The notes below the pieces were generated by a model. The model was not told where the DNA came from. It was given only the letters and a program-made list of their open reading frames with translations, and ran no database searches. This document shows, piece after piece, positions 1 to 8,100 of a DNA stretch of 9,320 nucleotides (the stretch's first letter is position 1; the number at the start of each line of letters is the position of its first letter). The stretch covers positions 1-9,320 of the forward strand of contig JAQBWI010000040.1 of the NCBI GenBank assembly GCA_027625355.1, written 5' to 3'. The stretch is from Pseudomonadota bacterium (GTDB lineage Bacteria > Pseudomonadota > Alphaproteobacteria > HIMB59 > GCA-002718135). Both the position numbers and the translations under genes were made by a program.

Positions 1-231
1 AACATGCCTTTACTTGCAAACAGAGAATTTTTACCCCCTCTTATGGTTGCTGTACCTATACCAAAGGTTAAGGAAATTGAGTTTCAAAGAAAATTATATA
101 AAAATTATAAAATTGAAATACCTATAATTCCATGGGAAAATAAAAGTTTTGCTAGGATTTCTTTTCAACTATACAATTCTATTAAAGATCTAGAAAAATT
201 AGAATATGCAATAAAAAAATTATTAATTTAA
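1..231 (+). CDS. Class V aminotransferase-fold PLP enzyme, C-terminal fragment (isopenicillin-N-epimerase-like)
   Basis: The reading frame is open from the first base and ends at TAA 229-231, so this is the last 76 or so codons of a gene starting upstream of the window. The ATG at 4 is probably an internal methionine, because full members of this family are roughly 380-400 residues. The fragment resembles the small C-terminal domain of fold-type I, class V PLP enzymes. It has a PPLMVAVPIP strand, then a QRKLYKNYKIEIPIIPW segment, and finally FARISFQLYN followed by a helix. In this family the Arg of the RIS-x-x-x-YN motif normally contacts the substrate carboxylate. The PLP-binding lysine lies outside the window, so substrate and exact activity (epimerase, desulfurase-like or aminotransferase) cannot be decided. 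It converges with the gltB gene to its right. Confidence 0.75.
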   Translation, partial: NMPLLANREFLPPLMVAVPIPKVKEIEFQRKLYKNYKIEIPIIPWENKSFARISFQLYNSIKDLEKLEYAIKKLLI

Positions 232-240
232 TTAATTATT

Positions 241-271
241 TTAACATCTCTTCTTATTGCTAGTATATAAT
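241..271 (+). promoter_or_regulatory. Possible promoter just before the small ORF at 276
   Basis: A perfect TATAAT lies at 266-271, with TTAACA (5 of 6 to the -35 consensus) at 241-246. The spacer is 19 bases, longer than ideal. The -10 box ends only four bases before the ATG at 276, so transcription would begin at or just after that ATG, which would fit a leaderless message. Such hexamers arise easily by chance in AT-rich DNA, so this is tentative. Confidence 0.25.
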
Positions 272-275
272 CATA

Positions 276-466
276 ATGATTTGTATTAAAGCTAATATTC
301 CTGAAGAGCTCTCTCAAATTGATTATGAATTAAAAGCTATTTATCATAGTAGTGACACTGTGTGTTTTTTATATTTAAAACACGAGAACAAAGAAATGAT
401 TTCATTGAAAGGACAAAAGGAATAAAGAAACAAGAAAGAGAAAAGATTTACGAGGAGTATAATTAA
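276..466 (+). pseudogene. Small uncharacterised gene, frameshifted at a T6 run
   Basis: An ATG at 276 opens a 49-codon frame ending at TAA 423-425. From 356 a second frame, shifted by two, is open to TAA 464-466, directly before the gltB stop on the other strand. It encodes a charged, protein-like tail containing FKTREQRNDFIERTKG and then a Lys/Glu-rich helix. The two frames meet at the T6 run 365-370. Adding one T there gives a single 63-residue protein whose junction reads SSDTVCFFIFKTREQ. The C-terminal part is faintly reminiscent of small proteins with an 'F-x-T/S-R-E-Q-R-x-x-F' segment, but I cannot name a family. It could be a true frameshift mutation, a homopolymer error in the sequence, or two chance frames. 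No clear Shine-Dalgarno is seen. Function is unknown. Confidence 0.4.
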
Positions 467-3400
467 CTATGCAGTTTTAGTTGTTTCAACTAATACAGGC
501 TCTTCAAATTTATTCACCATCTCTTTTGGAATAATTTGCCAGAATAAATATTTATTCCGGTCCCAATTATCTAAAATTTCTTTTGCATGTTGAGAATTAG
601 TTTCAATGAAATAATGTTGAACTTTATTATAAAGAACACTTTCCCAATACGGTGTCATTTGTTGCTGATAAAAAACATCGTCCAAATTAATACGAAGAGG
701 TAATGTTCCTTCCTTATCATAAGCAAAAGCCATTCCTCCTGTCATCCCTGCTCCAAAGTTATTTCCAACTTCTCCCAAGATAACAACACTTCCACCTGTC
801 ATGTATTCACAACCATTATCCCCACACCCTTCAATCACCGCATGAGCTCCAGAATTTCTTACAGCAAAACGATCTCCTACTTTACCTGCAGCATAAAGAG
901 TTCCTTTTGTTGCACCATAAAGACACGTATTACCAATAATTACATTTTGATTTGATTTTAGAGAAGAGATTTCAGGAGGAATAATAATTAGTTTACCACC
1001 TGACAAACCCTTACCAACATAGTCGTTGGCGTCACCAGAAATTTTTAATGTTGTTCCTTTTACGCTAAAAGCCCCAAAAGACTGTCCGGCTGATCCATTT
1101 AGATTAATAGTGATTTGATCCTCTTCTAAAACATTCATGCCAATTTTAGTTGTAATTTCCGAAGCAAGTCTTGTTCCAAGAGCTCTGTCCGTATTTTTTA
1201 TATTATAACTTAACTGTGTTTTTTGACGCGAAGTAAATAAAGGTTCAAGATCTTCAATCATTTTTAAATCTAAGCTATCAGATACCTTAGTGATATTATC
1301 TTTTTTATTATTGTACTCACCCACCGATGATTCAATTGTTTGAATGATTGGGTTTAAATCTAAATCGTCTAGGTCTGCACTTCCTCTGCTTACTTGATAT
1401 AATAAATCAGCACGTCCTACAATTTCATCCAATGTTTTAAAACCAAGTTCAGCTAATATTTCACGAACTTCTTCAGCAATATAGGTGAAAAGGTTAATAA
1501 CTTTATCTGGTGTACCTGTAAATTTTTCTCGCAGTTTTTCATCTTGGGAACAAACACCAACTGGGCACGTATTAGAGTGACATTGTCTGACCATAATACA
1601 ACCCATTGCTACCAAACTTGCTGTGCCAATACCGTATTCTTCTGCACCGAGCATTGCTGCTATTACAATGTCTTTACCTGTTTTTAATCCGCCGTCGGTT
1701 CGGAGAATTACTTTATCGCGCAAATTATTTAATGATAAAACTTGATGCACTTCACTTAATCCTAACTCCCAAGGAAGTCCTGCATACTTGATGCTTGTTT
1801 GTGGACTAGCACCAGTTCCTCCATTATGACCAGAAATTAAAATTACATCTGCTTTTGCTTTAGCAACACCAGCAGCAACTGTTCCAATGCCTGATTGCGC
1901 TACGAGTTTCACGCATACTTTAGCTCTTGGATTAATTTGTTTTAAATCATAAATTAATTGAGCAAGGTCTTCGATGGAGTAAATGTCATGATGCGGCGGA
2001 GGACTAATAAGAGTCACTCCTTTTGTAGAGTGCCTTAACTTTGCAATTAACTCTGTCACCTTACCGCCAGGTAATTGACCTCCCTCACCTGGCTTTGCTC
2101 CTTGAGCAACTTTAATTTCAATTTCATCACAGTTATTAAGGTACTCAGCTGTTACACCAAATCTTCCACTAGCAATCTGTTTTATTCGTGATGACGGATT
2201 ATCTCCGTTTGGTCTTAATTTAAAGCGGCTAGCATCTTCACCACCCTCACCAGAGTCTGACTTTGCACCAATTCTATTCATCGCTATAGATAACGTTTCA
2301 TGTGCTTCAGGACTTAATGCACCAAGAGAAATTCCAGGAGCTACTAATCGTTTTCTAATTTCTTGAGCAGAATCAATCTCACTTATATTTAGTTTTTTAT
2401 TATCCGATTTAAAACTGAGTAAATCCCTAATATTAATTGGTGACATACCATCAATCATCTCTGAATATTTTTTAAACAGCGAATAATTTTTATTACCAAC
2501 TGCCGACTGAAGCATATGAATTGATTTTGCTTCAAACGCATGTTGCTCTCCTCCAAATCTATATCGATAAAAACCTCCTACGGGTAATGTCGTAACTTGA
2601 TCATCAAAAGCTTTTGCATGAGCTGCAAGAGAACGTTTCTCAATTCCTGAAATGCCAATTCCTGATATTTTGGAACTCATCGAAGGGAAAAATTGACTCA
2701 TTAAATTACGACTCAATCCAATTGCTTCAAAATTACATCCTCCTCTATAAGAATTAATAACGGAGATACCCATCTTGCTCATCGTTTTGAGTAACCCATT
2801 GTTTATTGAATTAATATATCTCTCCACACACTGATCATAAGATAGCGATCCAAATAATCCTTTTTTGTGACGCTCCGCTATTGCTTGCTGAGCAACATAG
2901 GCATTTATACTCGTCGCTCCAACACCGATTAATACAGCAAAATAATGAACATCTAAACATTCCGCAGATTGAATATTCAATGAAATGTATGTTCTTAAAC
3001 TTTTTTTAATTAGATGAGAGTGTACTGAGCTTGTTGCTAAAATCATAGGTAGGGCAACATTATTTTTAGATAAATTTTTATCACTTAAAATAATATGAAC
3101 ATATCCTTCTCTAACAGCTTCCTCAGCTTGGCGATTAAGATCAAGTAATGCTTTTTCAAAATTATTATTAGGATCAGTTATATCCACTGTTGTATCAAGA
3201 ACTTTCACTGTATCTTTCATGTACTGCCTCATCGTCTTAAATTGATTGATCGATAAAACCGGTGAATTTAGCTGTAGATGATCACACTGTTTTTCATCTT
3301 CATCTAAAATATTGCTTAGATTTCCAATTCTTGTTCTAAGTGACATCACAACTCTTTCACGCAACGAGTCAACTGGAGGGTTTGTTACCTGACTAAAGTT

Positions 3401-4981
3401 TTGTCTAAAGAAATGATGAAGCCCTCTATATTTTTTTGACAAGACTGCTAAAGGAGAATCATCGCCCATTGATCCTGTGGCTTCTTTCTGCTCCATTATC
3501 ATCGGATGAAGAATAAGTTCCATATCTTCCATTGACCAATCAAACGAGGACATTCGTTGTCTTAAATCATGACCATCAATTTCTCTAAGCTCTTCATCAA
3601 CTGATTTAACAAGCTTATCAATATGCGTTATGTTTTTCGTCCAATCTCCAAAAGGCTTTATCTCCGATAAGTGTTTTTTTATTTCTGAGTCAGAATAAAA
3701 TTTCTTTTCTTTAAAATTAATGGCTATCATTTGACCAGGTCCGACTCGTCCTTTTTCAACAATTTCATTCTCTGGTAGTACAACCATTCCTGTCTCAGAA
3801 CCTGCAATTAAGTAATCTGAAGTTAATGTGTATCGTATTGGTCTAAGTCCATTTCTATCCATCCCTGCAATTGCCCAATCATCATGAGCACCGCAAATTG
3901 CAGCAGGACCATCCCATGCTTCCATTACAGCAGTAGCATAAGCATATAAGTTTTTAAGTTTTTGAGAAAAATCTCTACGATGTGACCATGCTTCAGGTAT
4001 CGTTAGTATTTTTGCCATTGGTAAAGATTTATTCGATTTTACAAGAAGCTCTATAGTTGAATCTAATGCAGCAGAGTCAGAAGCATCTGCATCAATTATA
4101 GGTTTTAAATCTTCGATTGAGTTGCCAAAATTTTGATGTTCTAATCTTGGTTCATGAGCTGCCATCCAATTTTTATTACCTTTTAATGTATTAATTTCTC
4201 CATTATGCGCAATGACACGAAATGGTTGTGCAAGTGACCAAGTAGGAAATGTATTTGTGGAATAACGTTGATGATAGACAGCATATTTTGAAGTAAAATT
4301 TTCATTTTGTATATCAGGGTAAAAATTAGATAATTGTTCAGCCAAAAACATACCTTTGTAGACAATAGATTGGCAAGAAAGTGAGCAGATATAAAAGTCA
4401 TTAATATTATTTGCTCGAATTTGTTTTTCAATTCTTTTACGAATTATAAACAGTAAATTATCAAAATTCTTTTCGTCTTCAAATCTATCATTGCCAATTA
4501 AAATTTGTTCAATTTCAGGTCTTGTTGCTTTTGCTTTTTCCCCAATAATAGAAGAATCAATTGGGACATGGCGCCATCCATGAATTTTTAATCCTTCTTT
4601 AATTATCTCCGATTCAATAATTGTACGTGATTTTTCTTGGGCAGCAAAATTAGTTCTTGGTAAGAAAATCATTCCTACTGCAAATGGCATGTCGTTATGC
4701 GAGTGACCTGTGCGTTTAATTTTATCAATAAAAAAATCTTTAGGAATGCTGAGTTGAATTCCTGCGCCATCTCCTGTTTTGCCATCTGCATCAACGGCAC
4801 CTCTATGATAAAGCACTCTGAGAGCTTGTACTCCCATCTCAACAATTTCACGCTTGGGACTTCCATCTAAAGACGCAATAAGACCAACGCCACAAGATGA
4901 ATGCTCATCTAATTCATTATAGACATGATTATCTTCTAAAATTTTTTTGTTTTTATACCAATTTTTTATAAAATTACTCAT
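467..4981 (-). CDS. gltB: Glutamate synthase (NADPH) large subunit
   Basis: This cytoplasmic enzyme makes two glutamates from glutamine and 2-oxoglutarate, using electrons delivered by GltD. The 1504 residues match the usual length of about 1500. An N-terminal propeptide of 29 residues precedes Cys30 in SSCGVGL, the expected Ntn nucleophile of the class II glutamine amidotransferase domain (about 30-430, with HQRYSTNTFPTWSLAQPFR and HNGEIN). A central domain follows. The FMN-binding synthase barrel lies at about 860-1230 (SPPPHHDIYSIEDL, GHNGGTGASP, LRTDGGLKTG). Cys1128, Cys1134 and Cys1139 form the C-x5-C-x4-C site for the 3Fe-4S cluster. The C-terminal GXGXG beta-helix is at about 1290-1440. 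All expected catalytic and cluster residues that I can identify are present. The ATG overlaps the end of gltD by eight bases, implying translational coupling, with gltD first, the reverse of the E. coli gltBD order. Confidence 0.98.
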   Translation of the reverse strand: MSNFIKNWYKNKKILEDNHVYNELDEHSSCGVGLIASLDGSPKREIVEMGVQALRVLYHRGAVDADGKTGDGAGIQLSIPKDFFIDKIKRTGHSHNDMPFAVGMIFLPRTNFAAQEKSRTIIESEIIKEGLKIHGWRHVPIDSSIIGEKAKATRPEIEQILIGNDRFEDEKNFDNLLFIIRKRIEKQIRANNINDFYICSLSCQSIVYKGMFLAEQLSNFYPDIQNENFTSKYAVYHQRYSTNTFPTWSLAQPFRVIAHNGEINTLKGNKNWMAAHEPRLEHQNFGNSIEDLKPIIDADASDSAALDSTIELLVKSNKSLPMAKILTIPEAWSHRRDFSQKLKNLYAYATAVMEAWDGPAAICGAHDDWAIAGMDRNGLRPIRYTLTSDYLIAGSETGMVVLPENEIVEKGRVGPGQMIAINFKEKKFYSDSEIKKHLSEIKPFGDWTKNITHIDKLVKSVDEELREIDGHDLRQRMSSFDWSMEDMELILHPMIMEQKEATGSMGDDSPLAVLSKKYRGLHHFFRQNFSQVTNPPVDSLRERVVMSLRTRIGNLSNILDEDEKQCDHLQLNSPVLSINQFKTMRQYMKDTVKVLDTTVDITDPNNNFEKALLDLNRQAEEAVREGYVHIILSDKNLSKNNVALPMILATSSVHSHLIKKSLRTYISLNIQSAECLDVHYFAVLIGVGATSINAYVAQQAIAERHKKGLFGSLSYDQCVERYINSINNGLLKTMSKMGISVINSYRGGCNFEAIGLSRNLMSQFFPSMSSKISGIGISGIEKRSLAAHAKAFDDQVTTLPVGGFYRYRFGGEQHAFEAKSIHMLQSAVGNKNYSLFKKYSEMIDGMSPINIRDLLSFKSDNKKLNISEIDSAQEIRKRLVAPGISLGALSPEAHETLSIAMNRIGAKSDSGEGGEDASRFKLRPNGDNPSSRIKQIASGRFGVTAEYLNNCDEIEIKVAQGAKPGEGGQLPGGKVTELIAKLRHSTKGVTLISPPPHHDIYSIEDLAQLIYDLKQINPRAKVCVKLVAQSGIGTVAAGVAKAKADVILISGHNGGTGASPQTSIKYAGLPWELGLSEVHQVLSLNNLRDKVILRTDGGLKTGKDIVIAAMLGAEEYGIGTASLVAMGCIMVRQCHSNTCPVGVCSQDEKLREKFTGTPDKVINLFTYIAEEVREILAELGFKTLDEIVGRADLLYQVSRGSADLDDLDLNPIIQTIESSVGEYNNKKDNITKVSDSLDLKMIEDLEPLFTSRQKTQLSYNIKNTDRALGTRLASEITTKIGMNVLEEDQITINLNGSAGQSFGAFSVKGTTLKISGDANDYVGKGLSGGKLIIIPPEISSLKSNQNVIIGNTCLYGATKGTLYAAGKVGDRFAVRNSGAHAVIEGCGDNGCEYMTGGSVVILGEVGNNFGAGMTGGMAFAYDKEGTLPLRINLDDVFYQQQMTPYWESVLYNKVQHYFIETNSQHAKEILDNWDRNKYLFWQIIPKEMVNKFEEPVLVETTKTA

Positions 4982-6407
4982 TCACAACTCTTTTATTTGC
5001 TTGATTATTATTTTTTAAATAATTGTGAATATGATTAGCCACATCTCTTCCATCTTTAATTCCCCAGACAACTAAACTCGCCCCTCTAACGATATCACCA
5101 GCCGCAAAGACACCATCAAGCGATGTCATTAGGTTTTTATAATCCACCTTTATTGTTCCCCACTGTGTTACATTTAAAGAAGGTTCATCAAACATTGTTG
5201 GTAAATCTTCAGGCTCAAAACCTAAAGCTTCAATAACTAAATCCGCATTAAGTATCTCTTCACTATCTTTTTTTATCTCAGGTTTTCTTCGGCCACTTTC
5301 ATCAGGAGATCCAAGTTCCATTTTTAGAATTTTGACTTGATCCAGTTTGCCATTACCTTGATATTGTATTGGTAAAGTGAGCCAATTGAAATCAACACCT
5401 TCTTCTATGGCGTTTTCAACCTCTCTTTGAGATCCTGGCATATTATTTTTATCTCTTCGGTAAAGACATTTTACATCTTTAGCTCCTTGTCGAACAGCAG
5501 TTCGCACACAATCCATTGCAGTATCTCCACCTCCAACAACGACAACATTTTTATTGAGAGCATTAAGTAAGCCATTATCAAAATTTTCTATTTTATCCTT
5601 GAGCCCCACCTTGTTACTAGTCGTAAGATAATCTAATGCAGGAATTACATTAGAATAATTTTTTTTATTAAGATTTATATCTCTTGATTTATAAACTCCA
5701 GTAGCAATAACTATGGCCTGATGCTCTTCTCTCAATTTATTAAACGTTTTATCTTTACCAACATTAAAATTTAACTTAAATTCAACACCACTGTCTTCTA
5801 ATAATTTTGTTCTTCTTTGAACAATTTCTTTTTCTAATTTAAAATTAGGAATGCCATAAATGAGAAGGCCTCCTGCTCTATCATAACGATCATAGATTGT
5901 TATTTGATAACCTAATTTTCTTAATTCTTCAGCTGCAGCGAGCCCTGCAGGACCTGCTCCAATAATTCCAATAGTTTCTTTTCTTTGAACACTTGGTTGA
6001 AAAGTTTTTACCCATCCTTTATCCCAAGCAGTGTCAGTAATATATTTTTCTATTGAACCAATCGTAACAGTTCCATGCCCTGATTGTTCAATGACACAAT
6101 TTCCTTCACACAACCTATCTTGTGGACATATTCTTCCACAAATCTCAGGCATATTATTTGTCGAGCTTGATAATTGATAAGCTTCTTCTAATCTATTTTC
6201 TGCAGTTAATTTTAACCAATCTGGGATATTGTTATGAAGTGGGCAATGTACTTGGCAAAAAGGAACTCCACACTGTGAACATCTGGACGCCTGTTCTTCA
6301 GCTTTTTGTTTTGCAAAATTGGCATAGATTTCATCAAAATTTTTAGACCTGACTTTTGAGTCAGTTTTACTCGGGTTTTCTTTATCAATTGAAGTAAATT
6401 TTAACAT
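4974..6407 (-). CDS. gltD: Glutamate synthase (NADPH) small subunit
   Basis: This flavoprotein takes electrons from NADPH through FAD and two 4Fe-4S clusters to the GltB partner. Its 477 residues are typical (about 470-480). The N-terminal ferredoxin-like domain has Cys43, 46, 51 and 55 (CSQCGVPFCQVHC) and Cys90, 94, 100 and 104 (CGRICPQDRLCEGNC). The FAD Rossmann motif is GAGPAG at 150-155, followed by the GGLLIYGIPNFKL segment at 179-191. The NADPH Rossmann motif is GGGDTA at 292-297, with a likely phosphate-contacting YRR at about 316-318. The C-terminal AAGD at 435-438 and the VVWGIKDGRDVA stretch complete the FAD site. The start at 6407 places the cysteines at normal distance from the N-terminus. 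An upstream ATG eight bases earlier is out of frame. The Shine-Dalgarno is weak. It is the first gene of a gltD-gltB operon. Confidence 0.98.
   Translation of the reverse strand: MLKFTSIDKENPSKTDSKVRSKNFDEIYANFAKQKAEEQASRCSQCGVPFCQVHCPLHNNIPDWLKLTAENRLEEAYQLSSSTNNMPEICGRICPQDRLCEGNCVIEQSGHGTVTIGSIEKYITDTAWDKGWVKTFQPSVQRKETIGIIGAGPAGLAAAEELRKLGYQITIYDRYDRAGGLLIYGIPNFKLEKEIVQRRTKLLEDSGVEFKLNFNVGKDKTFNKLREEHQAIVIATGVYKSRDINLNKKNYSNVIPALDYLTTSNKVGLKDKIENFDNGLLNALNKNVVVVGGGDTAMDCVRTAVRQGAKDVKCLYRRDKNNMPGSQREVENAIEEGVDFNWLTLPIQYQGNGKLDQVKILKMELGSPDESGRRKPEIKKDSEEILNADLVIEALGFEPEDLPTMFDEPSLNVTQWGTIKVDYKNLMTSLDGVFAAGDIVRGASLVVWGIKDGRDVANHIHNYLKNNNQANKRVVNE
4988..4994 (-). promoter_or_regulatory. Ribosome binding site of gltB inside gltD
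   Basis: Read on the minus strand, AAAAGAG lies six bases before the gltB ATG and within the last codons of gltD. It supports the ATG at 4981-4979 as the gltB start and is one of the clearer Shine-Dalgarno sequences in the window. Confidence 0.6.
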
Positions 6408-6453
6408 TTGTACATTTCTGTTACTTTATTTTTTAAAAATAAATGCAATAAAC

Positions 6454-6498
6454 AATATATAATCGAAAATAAATAGAAAAAACTTTTAATTAGTACAA
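6454..6498 (-). promoter_or_regulatory. Candidate promoter region of the gltD-gltB operon
   Basis: This 45-base stretch lies in the 122-base gap between gltD and the upstream NDUFA9-like gene. On the minus strand, TTGTAC (6498-6493) and TATTTA (6475-6470) are separated by 17 bases and would give a leader of about 55 bases. A second possible -10, TATATT (6459-6454), lies closer to gltD but has only a T-run as a -35. The first pair is preferred for its spacing. No sigma-54 or recognisable nitrogen-regulator site was seen. Confidence 0.35.
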
Positions 6499-6508
6499 CT
6501 ATGGTACT
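6492..6508. repeat. Inverted repeat AGTAC-N7-GTACT upstream of gltD
   Basis: Five-base arms AGTAC and GTACT flank a seven-base centre. The repeat overlaps the candidate -35 of the gltD promoter, which would suit an operator. It also lies 21 bases past the stop of the NDUFA9-like gene and, on the minus strand, is followed nine bases later by a T6 run, which could make it a weak intrinsic terminator for that gene. The short stem leaves both readings open. Confidence 0.35.
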
Positions 6509-6529
6509 GTTTGTGGAAAAATTTAATGT

Positions 6530-7426
6530 TTATAAGGATTTTTTTACCGCTGAAATTACTTTTCTAGGCAAGATTTTAACATAATCAAAGCCTTTTTCAT
6601 GATTATTTAAAATATTGTCTGAGTCAAAGAGAGACAATTGTTCTAAGTTTAAAGGAAAAAATGGGGTTTTTTCACCTATCCCAACAATTGGCTTAATAAT
6701 TGGCATAGGGACAGGGACCAATACTCTTTTTTTATTCATTGAATCTGCAATAAGAGCATAAAATTCTTTATAGGTAAAAACATCAGGACCTCCGAGTTCA
6801 AACAATCTCTCATCTAAATTTGACAAATCAATTAAATTTAATATGAAATCAACTATATCGTCTATCAAAACAGGTTGAAATTTTTTACTTCCATTTCCAA
6901 AAAGAGGGATAAAAAAAGACATTTTAAAAATTGGTAAAAGGCTAGAGAGAAACTGATCTCCATTTCCTAAAATAACACTTGGTCTAATAATAATTGAATT
7001 TTTTAATTCTTTAGAGATTAACTCCTCAGTTTTTGAAATTATTTCATTGCGTAAAGTTGATCGTCTTTCGGTTCCTAAACCTGAGAAAAAAATGAACTTT
7101 TTAATCGAGTTTGACTCCTTAATAATCTCAATCAATTCAGCGTTAAATTTATAAATCGATTTTTCTAAATATGACTCTTTAGAGTCCCATGTGGTTTTTA
7201 AATTAATACATATATCAGCATTTTTTAGGACAGATAAAAGTTTAGAATTTTTTAGTGAGGTGAAGTGAAAAGGTATTATTTGTCCAACTGACCCGAAAAG
7301 TCTAAAATTAGCTTCATCAATTTGCCTTTGATAAGGAATAATGATTTTGAAGCCTTTTTTAACAAAAGACCTTATTAAATTTTTTCCAACGTAACCTGAT
7401 CCACCAAATATAATTATAGATTTCAT
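6530..7426 (-). CDS. NDUFA9-like complex I accessory protein (atypical SDR, NAD(P)-binding)
   Basis: This 298-residue protein belongs to the extended/atypical short-chain dehydrogenase superfamily and most resembles the NDUFA9 family, which in mitochondria and alphaproteobacteria binds NAD(P)H and helps build or stabilise respiratory complex I. Supporting features are the dinucleotide motif GGSGYVG at 8-14, GSVGQIIPF at 45-53, FFSGLGTE at 113-120, IIRPSVILGNGDQFL at 146-160 and FQPVLIDDIVDFI at 183-195. The ELGGPDVFTYKEF segment at 210-222 is strongly characteristic. The SDR catalytic lysine aligns with Lys132, but the position four residues before it, normally Tyr, is Glu128, so dehydrogenase or epimerase chemistry is unlikely. 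Hydrophobic patches are too short and broken to call membrane segments. No nuo gene is visible nearby. It is divergent from the RNase D operon. A generic NAD-dependent epimerase is the alternative label. Confidence 0.85.
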   Translation of the reverse strand: MKSIIIFGGSGYVGKNLIRSFVKKGFKIIIPYQRQIDEANFRLFGSVGQIIPFHFTSLKNSKLLSVLKNADICINLKTTWDSKESYLEKSIYKFNAELIEIIKESNSIKKFIFFSGLGTERRSTLRNEIISKTEELISKELKNSIIIRPSVILGNGDQFLSSLLPIFKMSFFIPLFGNGSKKFQPVLIDDIVDFILNLIDLSNLDERLFELGGPDVFTYKEFYALIADSMNKKRVLVPVPMPIIKPIVGIGEKTPFFPLNLEQLSLFDSDNILNNHEKGFDYVKILPRKVISAVKKSL

Positions 7427-7444
7427 GATTTTTATAAAGTTTGA

Positions 7445-7453
7445 TGCTATAAC
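7445..7453 (+). promoter_or_regulatory. Extended -10 promoter element for the rnd-kdsD-lptC operon
   Basis: TGCTATAAC at 7445-7453 fits an extended -10 element (TGn followed by TATAAC) in the short divergent gap. No good -35 is found 16-18 bases upstream, as is common for extended -10 promoters. Transcription would start near 7460, giving a leader of about 30 bases before the ATG at 7492. Confidence 0.45.
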
Positions 7454-7491
7454 AACTTAATTATTTGAAATAAAGAATAAATAAATTGCTA

Positions 7492-8100
7492 ATGAAAATA
7501 AAGTATTATGAAAATGATTTACCTGAAAGTTTAGATTTAGGTAATCTTGTTGCAATTGACACTGAAACTATGGGCTTAAACCCAGCAAGAGATAGACTGT
7601 GTCTGGTTCAGCTATCTAGTGGTAATGGTACTTGTCATCTAGTTAAAATCATAGATTTAAGAAAAAAACCTAAAAATTTATTAAAATTGCTAAATAATGT
7701 TAAAGTTCAAAAAATTTTTCACTTCGCTCGATTTGATGTTGCGGTGTTGAAACATACTTACGACATAAATATTAAAAATATATACTGTACTAAAATTGCC
7801 TCTAAACTTGCTAGAACATATACCGATAAACATGGGTATAAAGATCTATGCAGAGAATTATTAAATGAAACAATTTCTAAAGTTGAGCAATCTTCAGATT
7901 GGGGTGGTAAACTCTCTAAAGATCAGAAAGAATATGCTGCATCAGATGTCTTACACCTTCACAAAATTAAGAAAAAATTAGATTCAATACTTGTGCGTGA
8001 AGACAGAATAAATCTAGCCAACGCATGTTTTGAATTTATATCTCATCGAACAAATCTAGATTTATATGGTTGGCATGATGTCGATATATTTAAGCATTAG
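7492..8100 (+). CDS. rnd: RNase D-type 3'-5' exonuclease (DEDDy family), short form
   Basis: A single-domain 3'-5' exoribonuclease of the DEDDy group, expected to trim the 3' ends of tRNA precursors and other small RNAs in the cytoplasm using two metal ions. With the ATG at 7492 it has 202 residues. Exo I is AIDTETMGLNP with Asp23 and Glu25, Exo II is FHFARFD with Asp82, and Exo III is YAASD with Tyr148 and Asp152, so all acidic metal ligands and the catalytic Tyr are present. It lacks the C-terminal HRDC domains of the roughly 375-residue E. coli RNase D; short forms of this kind are common in alphaproteobacteria. A TTG at 7486 would add two residues, but the ATG is preferred. It is the first gene of an operon and ends one base before the next start codon. 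Confidence 0.92.
   Translation: MKIKYYENDLPESLDLGNLVAIDTETMGLNPARDRLCLVQLSSGNGTCHLVKIIDLRKKPKNLLKLLNNVKVQKIFHFARFDVAVLKHTYDINIKNIYCTKIASKLARTYTDKHGYKDLCRELLNETISKVEQSSDWGGKLSKDQKEYAASDVLHLHKIKKKLDSILVREDRINLANACFEFISHRTNLDLYGWHDVDIFKH

Noticed and set aside
362..383. Hairpin GTGTTTT-N8-AAAACAC in the convergent gap, as a transcription terminator
   Set aside because: The seven-base stem is mostly A-T and has no T-run after it on either strand. It also lies inside the small ORF region, so it is more likely incidental.
1606..1791. Open frame on the plus strand opposite the GltB synthase domain
   Set aside because: Antisense to highly conserved FMN-domain and 3Fe-4S coding sequence; the Leu-rich composition is what an antisense reading gives.
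4183..4431. 82-residue open frame within gltB on the same strand, different frame
   Set aside because: It overlaps the conserved amidotransferase domain of gltB and shows no motif of its own.
6122..6346. Open frame on the plus strand opposite the GltD iron-sulfur domain
   Set aside because: It is a mirror of the cysteine-rich gltD N-terminus with no independent start signal or motif.
7486..7491. TTG start for the RNase D gene, two codons before the ATG
   Set aside because: It adds only two residues and has no better ribosome binding site; the ATG at 7492 is the simpler choice.
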